From assembly GCA_963808135.1 (NCBI GenBank), contig CAWEFA010000027.1, forward strand, positions 1 to 64,000: DNA of 64,000 nt, written 5' to 3'. The notes below the pieces were generated by a model. It searched no databases. It was given only the letters and a program-made list of their open reading frames with translations, and was not told where the DNA came from. This DNA is from CAWEFA01 sp963808135. Lineage in GTDB: Bacteria; Bacteroidota; Bacteroidia; Bacteroidales; DTGW01. Of this stretch, positions 21,623 to 30,888 are shown piece by piece. Numbering within the stretch: the stretch's first letter is position 1; each line of letters starts with the position of its first letter. The translations under genes and the position numbers were made by a program.

Positions 21623-24001
21623 CTATTCCTCCCTCAACGCCTTCACCAGATTTGCCAGTGCAGTTCGTATAGCATAGTAGCTCACCGTAATAACTGTAAT
21701 AATACTCACCACTAATACGGGTAAAATAAAGTACCACCATTGAATACTAATTCTATTGGCATAATTCTCTAACCACCCCGAAGCAAAATAATATCCTAAA
21801 GGCAATGCTATTACCGAAGCTATTAATATCAGTTTTATAAAATCAAATAAAATCAAACCAATAATTTCAAGTACGGTATTCCCAATGACTTTTCGTATGC
21901 CTATTTCTTTGGTGCGTTGGGTAATGGTAAAGTATGCCAGACCCAATAAACCTAACATAGCTGTAAATATTGATATGAATGAAAAAATAGCTAGTATAAT
22001 ACTATTATGCACATCACTTTCGTAAAGCTTATTGTAAGAGTCTTCCAAAATAAAATACCTGAACATTTCATCACCAAAAAACTCTTTCCATATCGTTTCA
22101 ACCTTAGCAATAAATTGATGGTCGAATTCTCTAACTGCTTTAATAATGATAAACCTTTTTTCTGCAGGATTTAAATATAAGATTTGAGGAGGCTCTGCTA
22201 ATTGCAAAGATGTCATTTTAAAATCTTTTACAACTCCAATAACATGTTTACCTGAATCTCCATAAACTCTATATGTTTTGTGATTAATAATATCCTCCAC
22301 TTTATTAAAACCTAATTGTTTTGCAGCTTTCTCACTAACAATAGCTCCCATCTTATCAGCAGGAAAATCTTTCGAAAAATTTCTTCCTGCAAGCATCTGG
22401 ATATTTAATGTTGAAATATAATTATAATCTACATATGAAACGCGTAATTCTTTATTCTCATCTTTCCTCTGAATATCGCTCCATGTGCCATCTGTAAAAC
22501 TAGTATTTGCAGGTAAAGAATTAGCAGCAGCCACTGAACTTAATTCCGGGTTTTCGGCTAATTTCTGTTTAAATGTTTCAGATTTTGATAAATAAACAGA
22601 ATCATTTCCTTGTATGTTGTTACCTTTCAATATAAGAGTGTTCTTGATATCAACTCCCAAATCCCTGTGTAACATGTAGCGGGTTTGAAAATATATAATC
22701 ATGGTAACCATTATAATGGCAATAGAAATAACAAATTGAAAGACAAGAAGTATTTTTCGTAATCCTACACTTCCGGCTGAAAGGCCAATTTTACCCTTTA
22801 TAGTTTCTACCGGGTTAAAAGATGATAATACAAAGGCTGGGTAAATACCCGACAAAAAAGTACCTGTTAAAAATATTATTACTAATACAGTACTAAAGCC
22901 CCATCCCCAATTGGCAAAAGATAATTGAACATGCAGAAAGTCCGAAACAGGCTTCATAAGCAGAAAAACGACACCAAACGCCAACACCAAAGCAATCAAG
23001 TTTACTACCAGTGATTCGGTAAGAAAATTCACAATTAATTGTTTCTTCTCATATCCAACAACTTTATATATACCCACTTCTTTTGCCCTATTTAATGATT
23101 TTGCAGTGGAAATATTGATATAGTTTATCCATGAGATAATAAGAATTAAAAAAGCAACAAAGGTTAGTATAAGAACTATCTTTCCGTTTCCATTCTGTTC
23201 AAACTCTGCTCTGTGATTTGAATATAGATGGATTGAACCCAAAGCTTGCAATTTTCTTGTCCATGTATCATTTTTATAAATGACGGGTTTGTTATCCTTT
23301 GTAATCTTATTAATTTTTTCTTCCAATTGTTTAATATTAGCCTTTTCATCTATCAACAAATAGGTTTTAGTGAAATACATATCCCAAGTGTTGTCATGCC
23401 ATTTTTTAAGCCAATGGGGCGTATTGTATGACATGAATATATTAAAGTGAAAATGAGAATTTGCGGGAATATCTCTAAAAACACCAGTAACTTTAAAAGT
23501 AAATTCATTGTTCAACTTAAATGTTTTACCTAAAGGGCTCTCTTTGCCAAAATATTTTTTTGCATTCGCTTCCGAAATGATTGCTGTATTAGGCTCATTT
23601 AAGCATGTTTGAGAATTTCCTGCAATAAGTGGTATTGTAAAAATTTGAAACAATGATGAATCTACATAACTTAGCTTCTCTTCTTCGTATTTTTGATTAT
23701 CAATAGTTATAATAGCCTCTCTTTGAGGGAAAAATCTTACAAACGATTGCACTTCCGGGCATTGACTAACAATTGCAGGGCCAAGTGGTGGAGGGGCCAA
23801 TATAGCATCTACTAATACTTCATTATTCTTATAATCAATGGCATGTATCCTGTATATTTTATTAAAATTTTTATGATGTTTGTCAAAATTCCTTTCTGTT
23901 GTAATAAAAAGAAGTATAAATATTGATGATACGATTCCTATTGACAGACCTATTAAATTTAATAATGATATTCTTTTTATCTTCTTTACCAAACTATTCA
24001 T
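21623..24001 (-). CDS. FtsX/MacB-type ABC permease
   Basis: About 792 residues. The order is an N-terminal membrane helix (LNLIGLSIGIVSSIFILLFI), a MacB_PCD periplasmic domain with DSSLFQIFTIPLIAGN and AIISEANAKKYFG, an FtsX block of helices (VLILTFVAFLILIISWINYINIS, conserved RAKEVGIYKVVG), a second core and second periplasmic domain (ILKGNNIQGNDSVY ... LAGRNFSKDF), and a final FtsX block (AYFTITQRTKEIGIRKVIG). This two-half Bacteroidetes arrangement is that of ABC permeases thought to act in export or envelope stress. I take the ATG at 24001 (MNSLVKKIKRISLLN); the longest frame starts 20 codons earlier, but those codons lie in a palindromic repeat and look non-coding. Confidence 0.92.
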   Translation of the reverse strand: MNSLVKKIKRISLLNLIGLSIGIVSSIFILLFITTERNFDKHHKNFNKIYRIHAIDYKNNEVLVDAILAPPPLGPAIVSQCPEVQSFVRFFPQREAIITIDNQKYEEEKLSYVDSSLFQIFTIPLIAGNSQTCLNEPNTAIISEANAKKYFGKESPLGKTFKLNNEFTFKVTGVFRDIPANSHFHFNIFMSYNTPHWLKKWHDNTWDMYFTKTYLLIDEKANIKQLEEKINKITKDNKPVIYKNDTWTRKLQALGSIHLYSNHRAEFEQNGNGKIVLILTFVAFLILIISWINYINISTAKSLNRAKEVGIYKVVGYEKKQLIVNFLTESLVVNLIALVLAFGVVFLLMKPVSDFLHVQLSFANWGWGFSTVLVIIFLTGTFLSGIYPAFVLSSFNPVETIKGKIGLSAGSVGLRKILLVFQFVISIAIIMVTMIIYFQTRYMLHRDLGVDIKNTLILKGNNIQGNDSVYLSKSETFKQKLAENPELSSVAAANSLPANTSFTDGTWSDIQRKDENKELRVSYVDYNYISTLNIQMLAGRNFSKDFPADKMGAIVSEKAAKQLGFNKVEDIINHKTYRVYGDSGKHVIGVVKDFKMTSLQLAEPPQILYLNPAEKRFIIIKAVREFDHQFIAKVETIWKEFFGDEMFRYFILEDSYNKLYESDVHNSIILAIFSFISIFTAMLGLLGLAYFTITQRTKEIGIRKVIGNTVLEIIGLILFDFIKLILIASVIALPLGYYFASGWLENYANRISIQWWYFILPVLVVSIITVITVSYYAIRTALANLVKALREE

Positions 24002-24019
24002 ATTCTTTTTTGTTTTTTT

Positions 24020-24246
24020 GTAACTACTCAGCAACTTGGCACTATAATGGATATTTACCACATAGTATCATAGTTACATAGGTTTCACATAGATTAGCTT
24101 TTTGGAAATGCAGCATAAAATTCATCTTTTAAAGTTTTTTGACCGTTCGCAAAACGTATGTGTTATTCTATGTTTCTATTGTGTCTATGTGGTAAAAAAA
24201 TAATATAAACCTTCTTTTATTGCCTTTTAAGCTGCTGAGTAGTTAC
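24020..24246. repeat. Palindromic element upstream of the FtsX permease
   Basis: Perfect inverted pairs: gtaactactcagca (24020-24033) with its complement at 24233-24246, and tttaccacatag (24054-24065) with its complement at 24185-24196. Between them the words catagttacataggtttcacatag and ctatgtttctattgtgtctatg pair loosely. The whole 227 bases form a long imperfect hairpin in the 5' leader of the permease gene. It could be a small non-autonomous mobile element. Confidence 0.75.
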
Positions 24247-24361
24247 GTTTTTTTGTTTTCTAACGCTGTAATTACATTTTGTTTTTTAATTTATATCATA
24301 TTTATTGCAAATACAAGCATTAACTTCAAGTACATACCTACAAACATTCCCCTAAGATAAA

Positions 24362-25542
24362 CTATATTTTTTTTAATAAAATCATCATAAGGTATTGAAG
24401 ATAAAGCAATTGACCTTTTAGTGTTTGCCCAAAAAAAGTAATATCAAACGTTTTATCTGTCTTATTACAAAAAAGTGATTTATATTTTAAATCCCTTCCG
24501 GATCCACCCATGAAATTCAGAGATACAAAAAGTTTTAATTCTATAGCTTGTTTTATTTGCTCTAAAAACACAATAGTTCCAGGTGAAAAGTTTTTGTACA
24601 TCTTTTTATAAGCCCTAAAATACAAGGTTTTTTGGCCATTGATTATACCCCCAAATTCAAATGCAATAGGCTCTTCGCTTAAATACATTACAATAATATC
24701 TTCTGTTTTTTTTCAAATAATATATTAATAATACTTTCCGACAAATTATAATCTATAGTTGTAAAAGAAAATTGGTTTTCATTTTTCTGCCAACAATCAT
24801 TTCCTATTTCACAAATATCATTAAAAAGTTCTTTAATGACCTTTTCCTTCAACCCAAAATATTTTCCATTGGAGTATCTTGAAAAAGATACGAACCCAAC
24901 TTTATTTATATTTCTTAAATTTCTATGATAGTCATTAATAAATCTTTTCTTAAGCCCATGTAAAAAAGTATCCCAATCCAATGGTAACTCAAAACCTAAA
25001 AAATCACTTTGTTTTGTTCCTTCTGTATTATTAATTCTATATTTTCTGTATTTAAAACCAAAATTTTTACAGTAAGATATTAGTTCATCTGATACGTTAT
25101 CCCTTAAACCATTTAATTGAATAATATCAATTCTTGATTGGTTAATAATTTGAAAAACTTGTTTTAGAATACCGTTATAATCAACATCTAATAGCTTTTG
25201 ACCTAAAATATAATTATGGCGAATAGTTAAAATTGTTGGGAAAAATGACAAATATTTTGTTTTCTTAAATATAAGTTGTTTTCTAACTCTTAGGTAAAAA
25301 GGAAGAATGTTTATGATTTTATTATCTTCCTTAATTATAAAACAGAATGGATGCCCATTTTCTTGCGGTTTTGTACGTGCTATGGAAATAGTTTTTACAA
25401 AATCGTAATGGTACATTTCATTATTTACAACTTCTGAGGAAGATACTAAATCATTCCAAATTCGAGAAATATTATTTAAATCTCCCCAATTTGTAATTAT
25501 ATTTATTGTAATATTATCGTTCATTGAATTGTAATAAAACAA
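24362..25542 (-). CDS. GNAT (CelD/BcsL-type) acetyltransferase-like protein, frameshifted
   Basis: Two frames (24688-25542 and 24362-24688) give one protein of about 393 residues. The layout fits the CelD/BcsL or FemAB-like double GNAT fold: N-terminal half with WNDLVSS and PFYLRVRKQLIFKKTKYLSF, central KKRFINDYHRNLRNINKVG (the usual arginine/lysine-rich turn), and a C-terminal half with EEPIAFEFGGIINGQKTLYF and KNFSPGTIVFLEQIKQAIE. The break is in the T8 run 24706-24713; a ninth base joins the frames as EKKTEDIIVMYLSEE. Such proteins transfer acyl or aminoacyl groups to sugars, peptides or lipids. The likely start is the ATG at 25524. Confidence 0.72.
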
Positions 25543-25749
25543 TTCATTTTTTGAAAATTAAATTCGTTGAAATTATTATGAAATTTAAAAATTTGAAATA
25601 ATAATCATAAGGCGATAAGATGGCTCAAATTATTAATTTACATTGTAAGCCTTTTAATAAACCAACCAAATTCTTACACACATTTTCATGCAGTCCTCTT
25701 AAGTTCTAAAAAATAAGGAATAGTTAAAGGTTGTTTCCTTATAAATGCA

Positions 25750-27321
25750 TTAGTATTCTTCTTGATATAATTTTAATTGTTCAATAATATTGTTACTGAC
25801 ACTTACCTGATTGGGATTATTTATAAGCTCTTTAATACCATTATTATAGGCAGTATAAAATTGTTTAATTTGTTCTACACTATATCCATTTACTAATAAA
25901 TAATGAATATCATCACCCGCAACATGAAAATATTGGGAATTTTTTATGGATAAATACATTTTAATTCTTAAATCCCTTGCAGTATCACTATCCATTGTAC
26001 TATGTGACCACTCCCAACCTGAACCTTTAATATTGAATCTGTTTTGACTCTCCCCTATTTTTGCAAATGGGCTATAAAACCATAAAAATAATATGTAAAA
26101 ATCTGGTTTCATCTCTTCAATAAAGGATACTGTGTCGTTACATGTACTTTCAGTCTCACCTGGAAATCCAACTATAAAATTAGCACTACTTACAATATTA
26201 TATTCTTTTAACAAAGTCAATGCTGTTTTATATTCGTTTAGCGTTGTATTTTTATCCATATTGTTAAGTATTTCCTGATTCCCAGATTCGAGACCCAGGT
26301 TTACAGCAACACAACCACTTTTCTTCATTAATTCTACAACTTCTTCATCTAAATATTTAGCTTTGGCAAAGCCGAACCACTTAAACCGATATTTATTTCT
26401 AATGATCAGTTTTAACATCTCCTTAAATCTCTCTACGGGAAAATTCGTACAATCGTCTAAAAAACGAATACCTTTTACAGTTTTATATTCTTTTATTGAA
26501 TCTAACTCTTTTTCAAAACGATTAATTGTAATAGGTTGAAACTTACCAAATCTTTTATTACGTTCACAAAACGAACATCTAAACGGACAAGATATTGCCG
26601 TTCTTATGCCTAAACAACTCCCCATTTTATCTTTAAACAAACTCCAATCAACCATATTTTCCTCAAGGGAATTTTGTTCCAAAAGAAATTTGGTGTAATA
26701 ATATTCTTTATTCTTTTTATAATAGATATTTTCAACATTCTCAAGATTCTTATCTTCTTGCAGCGATAATAATAAATTTACGAGTGTTTTTTCACCTTGC
26801 GCACTACAAACATAGAAATCAGCATCAATAGATTTAAGAATATCTGCAAATTTATCATTTGTTAAATTATACTGATTATTATATATAAATGGTCCTCCAA
26901 TTATTAATGGAATATTAGGATTAATTTTTCTTATAAAAGTTATTATTTCTTTAATTGGGAAATCGTCGGTATAATAAGTAGTTGTAATTGCAATTGTCCT
27001 TATATTGGTATCTTTTAGGCACTTCGCTAATTTTTCTTTTTCATGTATAAATGAGTTCACATAATCAAATGAAAATCCATTTTTTTTAAGAAACGTACCC
27101 AAATAAGCAACTGCAGGATTTACCATATCATAAAGTATATTTACATCTAAATTGTGGGGGTTATAACGTTTAAAAACCTGCATGGGCATGTAATGTTTCC
27201 CATCAATTTTAATAACATCAAGATTTTCATACAGACTCTTATCTTTATACAATAAGAATCTCATTCTTTGATTTTTGGCGAAAACATCAATATTAGGTCC
27301 AATAATAAAACAATCAATCAT
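25750..27321 (-). CDS. B12-binding radical SAM enzyme
   Basis: 523 residues, intact. An N-terminal B12-binding-like fold (VAYLGTFLKKNGFSFDYVN, RTIAITTTYYTDDFPI, IPLIIGGPFIYNN, residues 70-185) is followed by a radical SAM domain with the Cx3Cx2C cluster motif CPFRCSFCERN near 247, GIRFLDDCTNFP and NLGLESGNQEIL. This is the normal order for class B radical SAM enzymes, which methylate unactivated carbons or phosphorus or do ring chemistry. The start MIDCFIIGPN recalls the PhpK-like group, but I am not sure of that. Placed in an NRPS locus, it is a likely tailoring enzyme. It is a different protein from the radical-SAM unit inside the NRPS. Confidence 0.88.
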   Translation of the reverse strand: MIDCFIIGPNIDVFAKNQRMRFLLYKDKSLYENLDVIKIDGKHYMPMQVFKRYNPHNLDVNILYDMVNPAVAYLGTFLKKNGFSFDYVNSFIHEKEKLAKCLKDTNIRTIAITTTYYTDDFPIKEIITFIRKINPNIPLIIGGPFIYNNQYNLTNDKFADILKSIDADFYVCSAQGEKTLVNLLLSLQEDKNLENVENIYYKKNKEYYYTKFLLEQNSLEENMVDWSLFKDKMGSCLGIRTAISCPFRCSFCERNKRFGKFQPITINRFEKELDSIKEYKTVKGIRFLDDCTNFPVERFKEMLKLIIRNKYRFKWFGFAKAKYLDEEVVELMKKSGCVAVNLGLESGNQEILNNMDKNTTLNEYKTALTLLKEYNIVSSANFIVGFPGETESTCNDTVSFIEEMKPDFYILFLWFYSPFAKIGESQNRFNIKGSGWEWSHSTMDSDTARDLRIKMYLSIKNSQYFHVAGDDIHYLLVNGYSVEQIKQFYTAYNNGIKELINNPNQVSVSNNIIEQLKLYQEEY

Positions 27322-27410
27322 TCTATTTATAGTTTTTAAGTTAATAAACTTAATTGTTCCATCTATACTTAATGAAAAATTTTACAATTAAGAATAATTT
27401 TAAATTTATT

Positions 27411-27512
27411 TCAATTTTGAAGACGCTTTTTTAATAGATAATCACTACAATAATGAATTCTTCTTTGTAATGTAGGATGATCTAGAAAAAGAAAATAATA
27501 AACAAACTTATT
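27411..27512 (-). pseudogene. C-terminal remnant of a second M48-type peptidase
   Basis: The minus strand reads FLDHPTLQRRIHYCSDYLLKKRLQN and stops at 27411-27413. It matches the C-terminus of the M48-like protein at 29077 (VLDHPTVENRIKYCRSFLRKDN). Nothing of the rest of that gene is present: the beta-propeller gene begins right behind it at 27525. It is the scar of a tandem duplication and deletion or of a recombined operon. Confidence 0.65.
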
Positions 27513-27524
27513 TTATCATATTTA

Positions 27525-28930
27525 CTATTCTCCAAGTTTTGTAATATGCCCATGAGTATGTCCTCCCGGCAAATAAAGATTAACATCCAATAAGTAATCT
27601 TCTTCTATGTCGTATATATAGAACATTTGTTCATCCCCAGCAATTATATATCTGCCATCCTCACTACTTGATAATGCTAATGGAAATTGGACTTTAGATT
27701 CATATATTACATATTTAACGTCTTTAAAACTTAAAGGCGGGTCTGGTTTAATCCTTACAGTTTTGATACGTTTCATTGTCACTGGATCAATTATCACAAA
27801 CTTTCTTGGTGTGGTGGTAACTGCAATATAGATCTTATCTTTGTACTTAAACGTTATATGCTGGGTTAATCGGATTGCAGCTTCATCAGAATAAGAATTA
27901 AGAATTACCGACTTATTTTTCTCAATTCTTATTTTGTATAAACTTCCTAATCCAGCAAGTACAACACCAAATCTAATTGTATAAAATATATTATGACTGA
28001 AGCATAAAAAACATGAGGATCAATGGGGTCAAATTGAAAGTGCGCAGCTGTAGGTATTTGTAATTTTGTTTCCCAATGAGTTTTATTTTCAATATCATAA
28101 GTTATTATCTTGCTACCTGTCATTTTATTTACAGCATGGTTCTCAATCTCTTTCGTCGAAACATTCTTGTGATATGAAATTGCCGGAAAAAAATCAAAGT
28201 TCACTATAACCAAATATTTATCGTCTCTTGTACATAATATCTGATGAACATTGTCTATATAATCCAACTCATATAGTTTTTCGACACTTCGATCTTCCAA
28301 TTTAGCTCTACAAATTTCGCATCTAGCGTAGTTTTGTTCTTCTTTTAGTATTTTGATGGAATCTTCGAAAGACCACCTGACAAAATAAAAGTATTTAAAG
28401 TCTGAAGAAAAGCTGCCGGTACTACTATACAGCATAAGTTTTGATTCATTCTCGCTATTTAGCAGATATACTCTATTTTTTGTTGTATCGATAATATATA
28501 GACAATATGCTAAAGTAGCACATATGATACCATTTGGTGTCATATGACCTGTATGAGGAATCCTTGTTTCGTTTTGAAAAAACGATTCATGACTTATGCC
28601 TTTTGGCATATTTTTAACAGCAACATCTCTTTTGGATATATTTATTATTTTTGATATGTATGGCCCTGCTAAATTATATCGTTTTACTTGTTTCGAATTA
28701 AAATCAACACAATCTATTCTAAATGCATTATAACTATAATTATTATTTTCACCTACACTCAAAAAAGCAGCTTTCATTTCAGGCAAAATATCGATTGAGC
28801 CTTTAAATGGTATTGCTTGAGTCGAAAAAGTACCAGGCTTTTTCGAGTTTAGCAATTCCCTAATTTTATATCTATATTTTCCAAAAATATAATCGTACTT
28901 GATGATTATTCTTTTAATTTTATGTAACAT
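27525..28930 (-). CDS. Beta-propeller-like protein of unknown role (frameshifted)
   Basis: About 467 residues in two frames: 27947-28930 and a second frame that runs from about 27985 to 27525. The sequence shows irregular WD40/YVTN-like strands (TRIPHTGHMTPNGIICATLAYCLYIID, SSDFKYFYFVRW, VHQILCTRDDKYLVIVNF, LALSSSEDGRYIIAGDEQMFYIYD). The frames join near 27985, where FYASV should continue as HNIFYTIRFGVVLAGLGSLYKI. There is no signal peptide; the first 30 residues are basic. It may be a scaffold or an enzyme with a propeller fold, for example acting on the peptide product, but I do not recognise a specific family. Confidence 0.6.
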
Positions 28931-29076
28931 AATGATTTCTTTAAAGCATTATTTATATTAGAGAAATGGCATCTAACTCCATTTCAAACAATAAGTTATC
29001 CTTACAAATTATGGTATTTGAATATTTCACTGGGTCAGGAACCGCAAATTTACTGCTAATGATTGCTTTACAAATT

Positions 29077-30210
29077 TCAGTTATCTTTTCTTAAGAAACT
29101 TCTGCAATATTTTATTCTATTTTCTACTGTTGGGTGATCCAACACAAAGAACTCATAAATCTTATGTGCTTTGATATTTAACGGCTTAGAATTATAAATT
29201 TCCTTAAGGGCTTTAACAAAGGATAAATCTTTAATAATTCTAACTGCATAAATATCACAAGTTTTTTCATGAGATCTTCGAACTACGTTAATTGGCATTT
29301 TAAATATAACTTTGTATAGTTGTATAATAATAAAAATAAAATTGGGAATTAAAAAGAGATTACTAAGCTCGCCATTTAGCGACATGTAAATAACAAAGGA
29401 TATAATTAGAAAGCCAAACAATAATAATTCTAATAATAAAATAATAAAATTATGCTTATTTTTAAAATGAGCAAACTCATGAAGAATGACAAATTCTGAT
29501 TCCTTTTTTTCAAAACTACTTAATAAATCTTCCGAAATAACCATTTTTTGATTCTGCCCAAAATTAATAGTAAAAGCAGCTAATACTCTTTCTTTACTTT
29601 TCTTAAACTTAGATACAATTATTTTATCTGCCGGGATATTGTGTGAATTCAAAGTATCAATAAATGTCTGAAATTTTGCAACTTCTGAAATAATTTTCAA
29701 ATCACATTTTCTCTTTAGAATTAATATGTAGTATAAATAGTCCTTGAAAATTATATATAGAGAACCAATGGTGATTAAAACGAAGTAAAAAACATTCCCC
29801 AAATATTGATACGATACAAATGTTAAAATAATAATCCAAACAATAACTAAAGTTTTACCATAGATTTTAACAAGGAAATTACTAAACCTAATTTTATTGC
29901 TCATTAAACGTAAAGAGAGATAGAACAATGTAATAACAATTAAGATTGTAATTAATCCAATTTTTTTTTCTTTAAAAAGAATATAATCAAAGAAAATAAG
30001 AAAAAGCAAGTGTAACCCGTATAAATAGCTATTTTCAATTATATTTAACAACAACTCCTTTATGGCTATAGCTTTATTCTCATTTGAAGACCCTTTTTCT
30101 TTTTTCAGGAACCGAACATTAGAATATGTAATAATTAACCATAGAACGAAGAAAAATGAAACTATTGTAATAGTAATCGTCAATGTAGGATTATAATTAA
30201 ATGCCTCCAT
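29077..30210 (-). CDS. M48-type membrane zinc metalloprotease
   Basis: 377 residues with at least six membrane helices (near 10-28, 60-80, 84-100, 118-140, 255-280 and 290-312). The zinc motif HEFAH lies in FVILHEFAHFKNKHNF (about 243-247), and the third ligand region is RSHEKTCDIYAV near 330. That is the order in M48 (HtpX/Ste24/BlaR1-like) peptidases, with the active site at the cytosolic face of the membrane. It could process a peptide or protein in this locus. A C-terminal remnant of a second copy lies at 27411-27512. Confidence 0.82.
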   Translation of the reverse strand: MEAFNYNPTLTITITIVSFFFVLWLIITYSNVRFLKKEKGSSNENKAIAIKELLLNIIENSYLYGLHLLFLIFFDYILFKEKKIGLITILIVITLFYLSLRLMSNKIRFSNFLVKIYGKTLVIVWIIILTFVSYQYLGNVFYFVLITIGSLYIIFKDYLYYILILKRKCDLKIISEVAKFQTFIDTLNSHNIPADKIIVSKFKKSKERVLAAFTINFGQNQKMVISEDLLSSFEKKESEFVILHEFAHFKNKHNFIILLLELLLFGFLIISFVIYMSLNGELSNLFLIPNFIFIIIQLYKVIFKMPINVVRRSHEKTCDIYAVRIIKDLSFVKALKEIYNSKPLNIKAHKIYEFFVLDHPTVENRIKYCRSFLRKDN

Positions 30211-30270
30211 CTGAGATAATAGGTTATTTTTCTTATAAAAAAAGCTTAGACAGATTAATTACTTAAATTT

Positions 30271-30879
30271 CTATGGTGTGTATATTACAGGAAATTCTAT
30301 CGGTTTTTGTTCACTTATATGTTGCATTATTTCCTTTGAGGAATAAACCTTTCCGCAATATCCTTTAATCCAATCCAAAGCACGTTGTTTGTCGCTCTCC
30401 AACGTCGAAGTTATACAATCCGATACTGCAACTACATTATAACCTCTAAAATAAGCATCTGCTCCGGTTGTCTGGATGCATATCTGGGCCTGCATCCCTC
30501 CTAATAATACAGTATCAATATTATTCTTTTTTAAAACATTATCCAATTCTGTTTCATAAAATCCACTATCCTTTCTTTTCTCCATTACTATATCAAGATG
30601 AGGTTCAATATCATCAATAATCTGGACACCCTCGGTTCCCCTAAGGCAAGGGATTTTCCCATTAAATAATTCCACATGATCAGTTTCTTCATAAATAAGC
30701 TGTTGATGTATAATCAAAACATCATTTAATCTTAAATATTTTAAAAATGAAATAATATTAGGTATTATTTCATTTACTCTGGAAACTCTTTCCGGACTTT
30801 TTTGTATTAGGTCTGGCTGTAAGTCAGTTGTAATAAATGCCATCCTTTTTGAGACTTTAACTTTTGAATCATTTTTCAT
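30271..30879 (-). CDS. Isochorismatase-like cysteine hydrolase
   Basis: 202 residues with the cysteine-hydrolase triad of the family: Asp in FITTDLQPDLI (about 19), Lys in VMEKRKDSGFYET (about 101) and Cys in GGMQAQICIQTTGADA (about 133), followed by VVAVSDCITS. This covers nicotinamidase, carbamoylsarcosine and peroxyureidoacrylate amidohydrolases, so the bond cut is probably an amide or carbamate. It lies 9 bases downstream of hypF and so may act on a carbamoyl compound, but this is inference. Confidence 0.88.
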   Translation of the reverse strand: MKNDSKVKVSKRMAFITTDLQPDLIQKSPERVSRVNEIIPNIISFLKYLRLNDVLIIHQQLIYEETDHVELFNGKIPCLRGTEGVQIIDDIEPHLDIVMEKRKDSGFYETELDNVLKKNNIDTVLLGGMQAQICIQTTGADAYFRGYNVVAVSDCITSTLESDKQRALDWIKGYCGKVYSSKEIMQHISEQKPIEFPVIYTP

Positions 30880-30888
30880 TTTTTCCCT

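Noticed and set aside
28953..29087. Open stretch reading KFAVPDPVKYSN ... FEMELDAISLI between the propeller and M48 genes
   Set aside because: About 44 codons, no start codon and no recognised relative; perhaps the end of a lost gene, but not enough to call.
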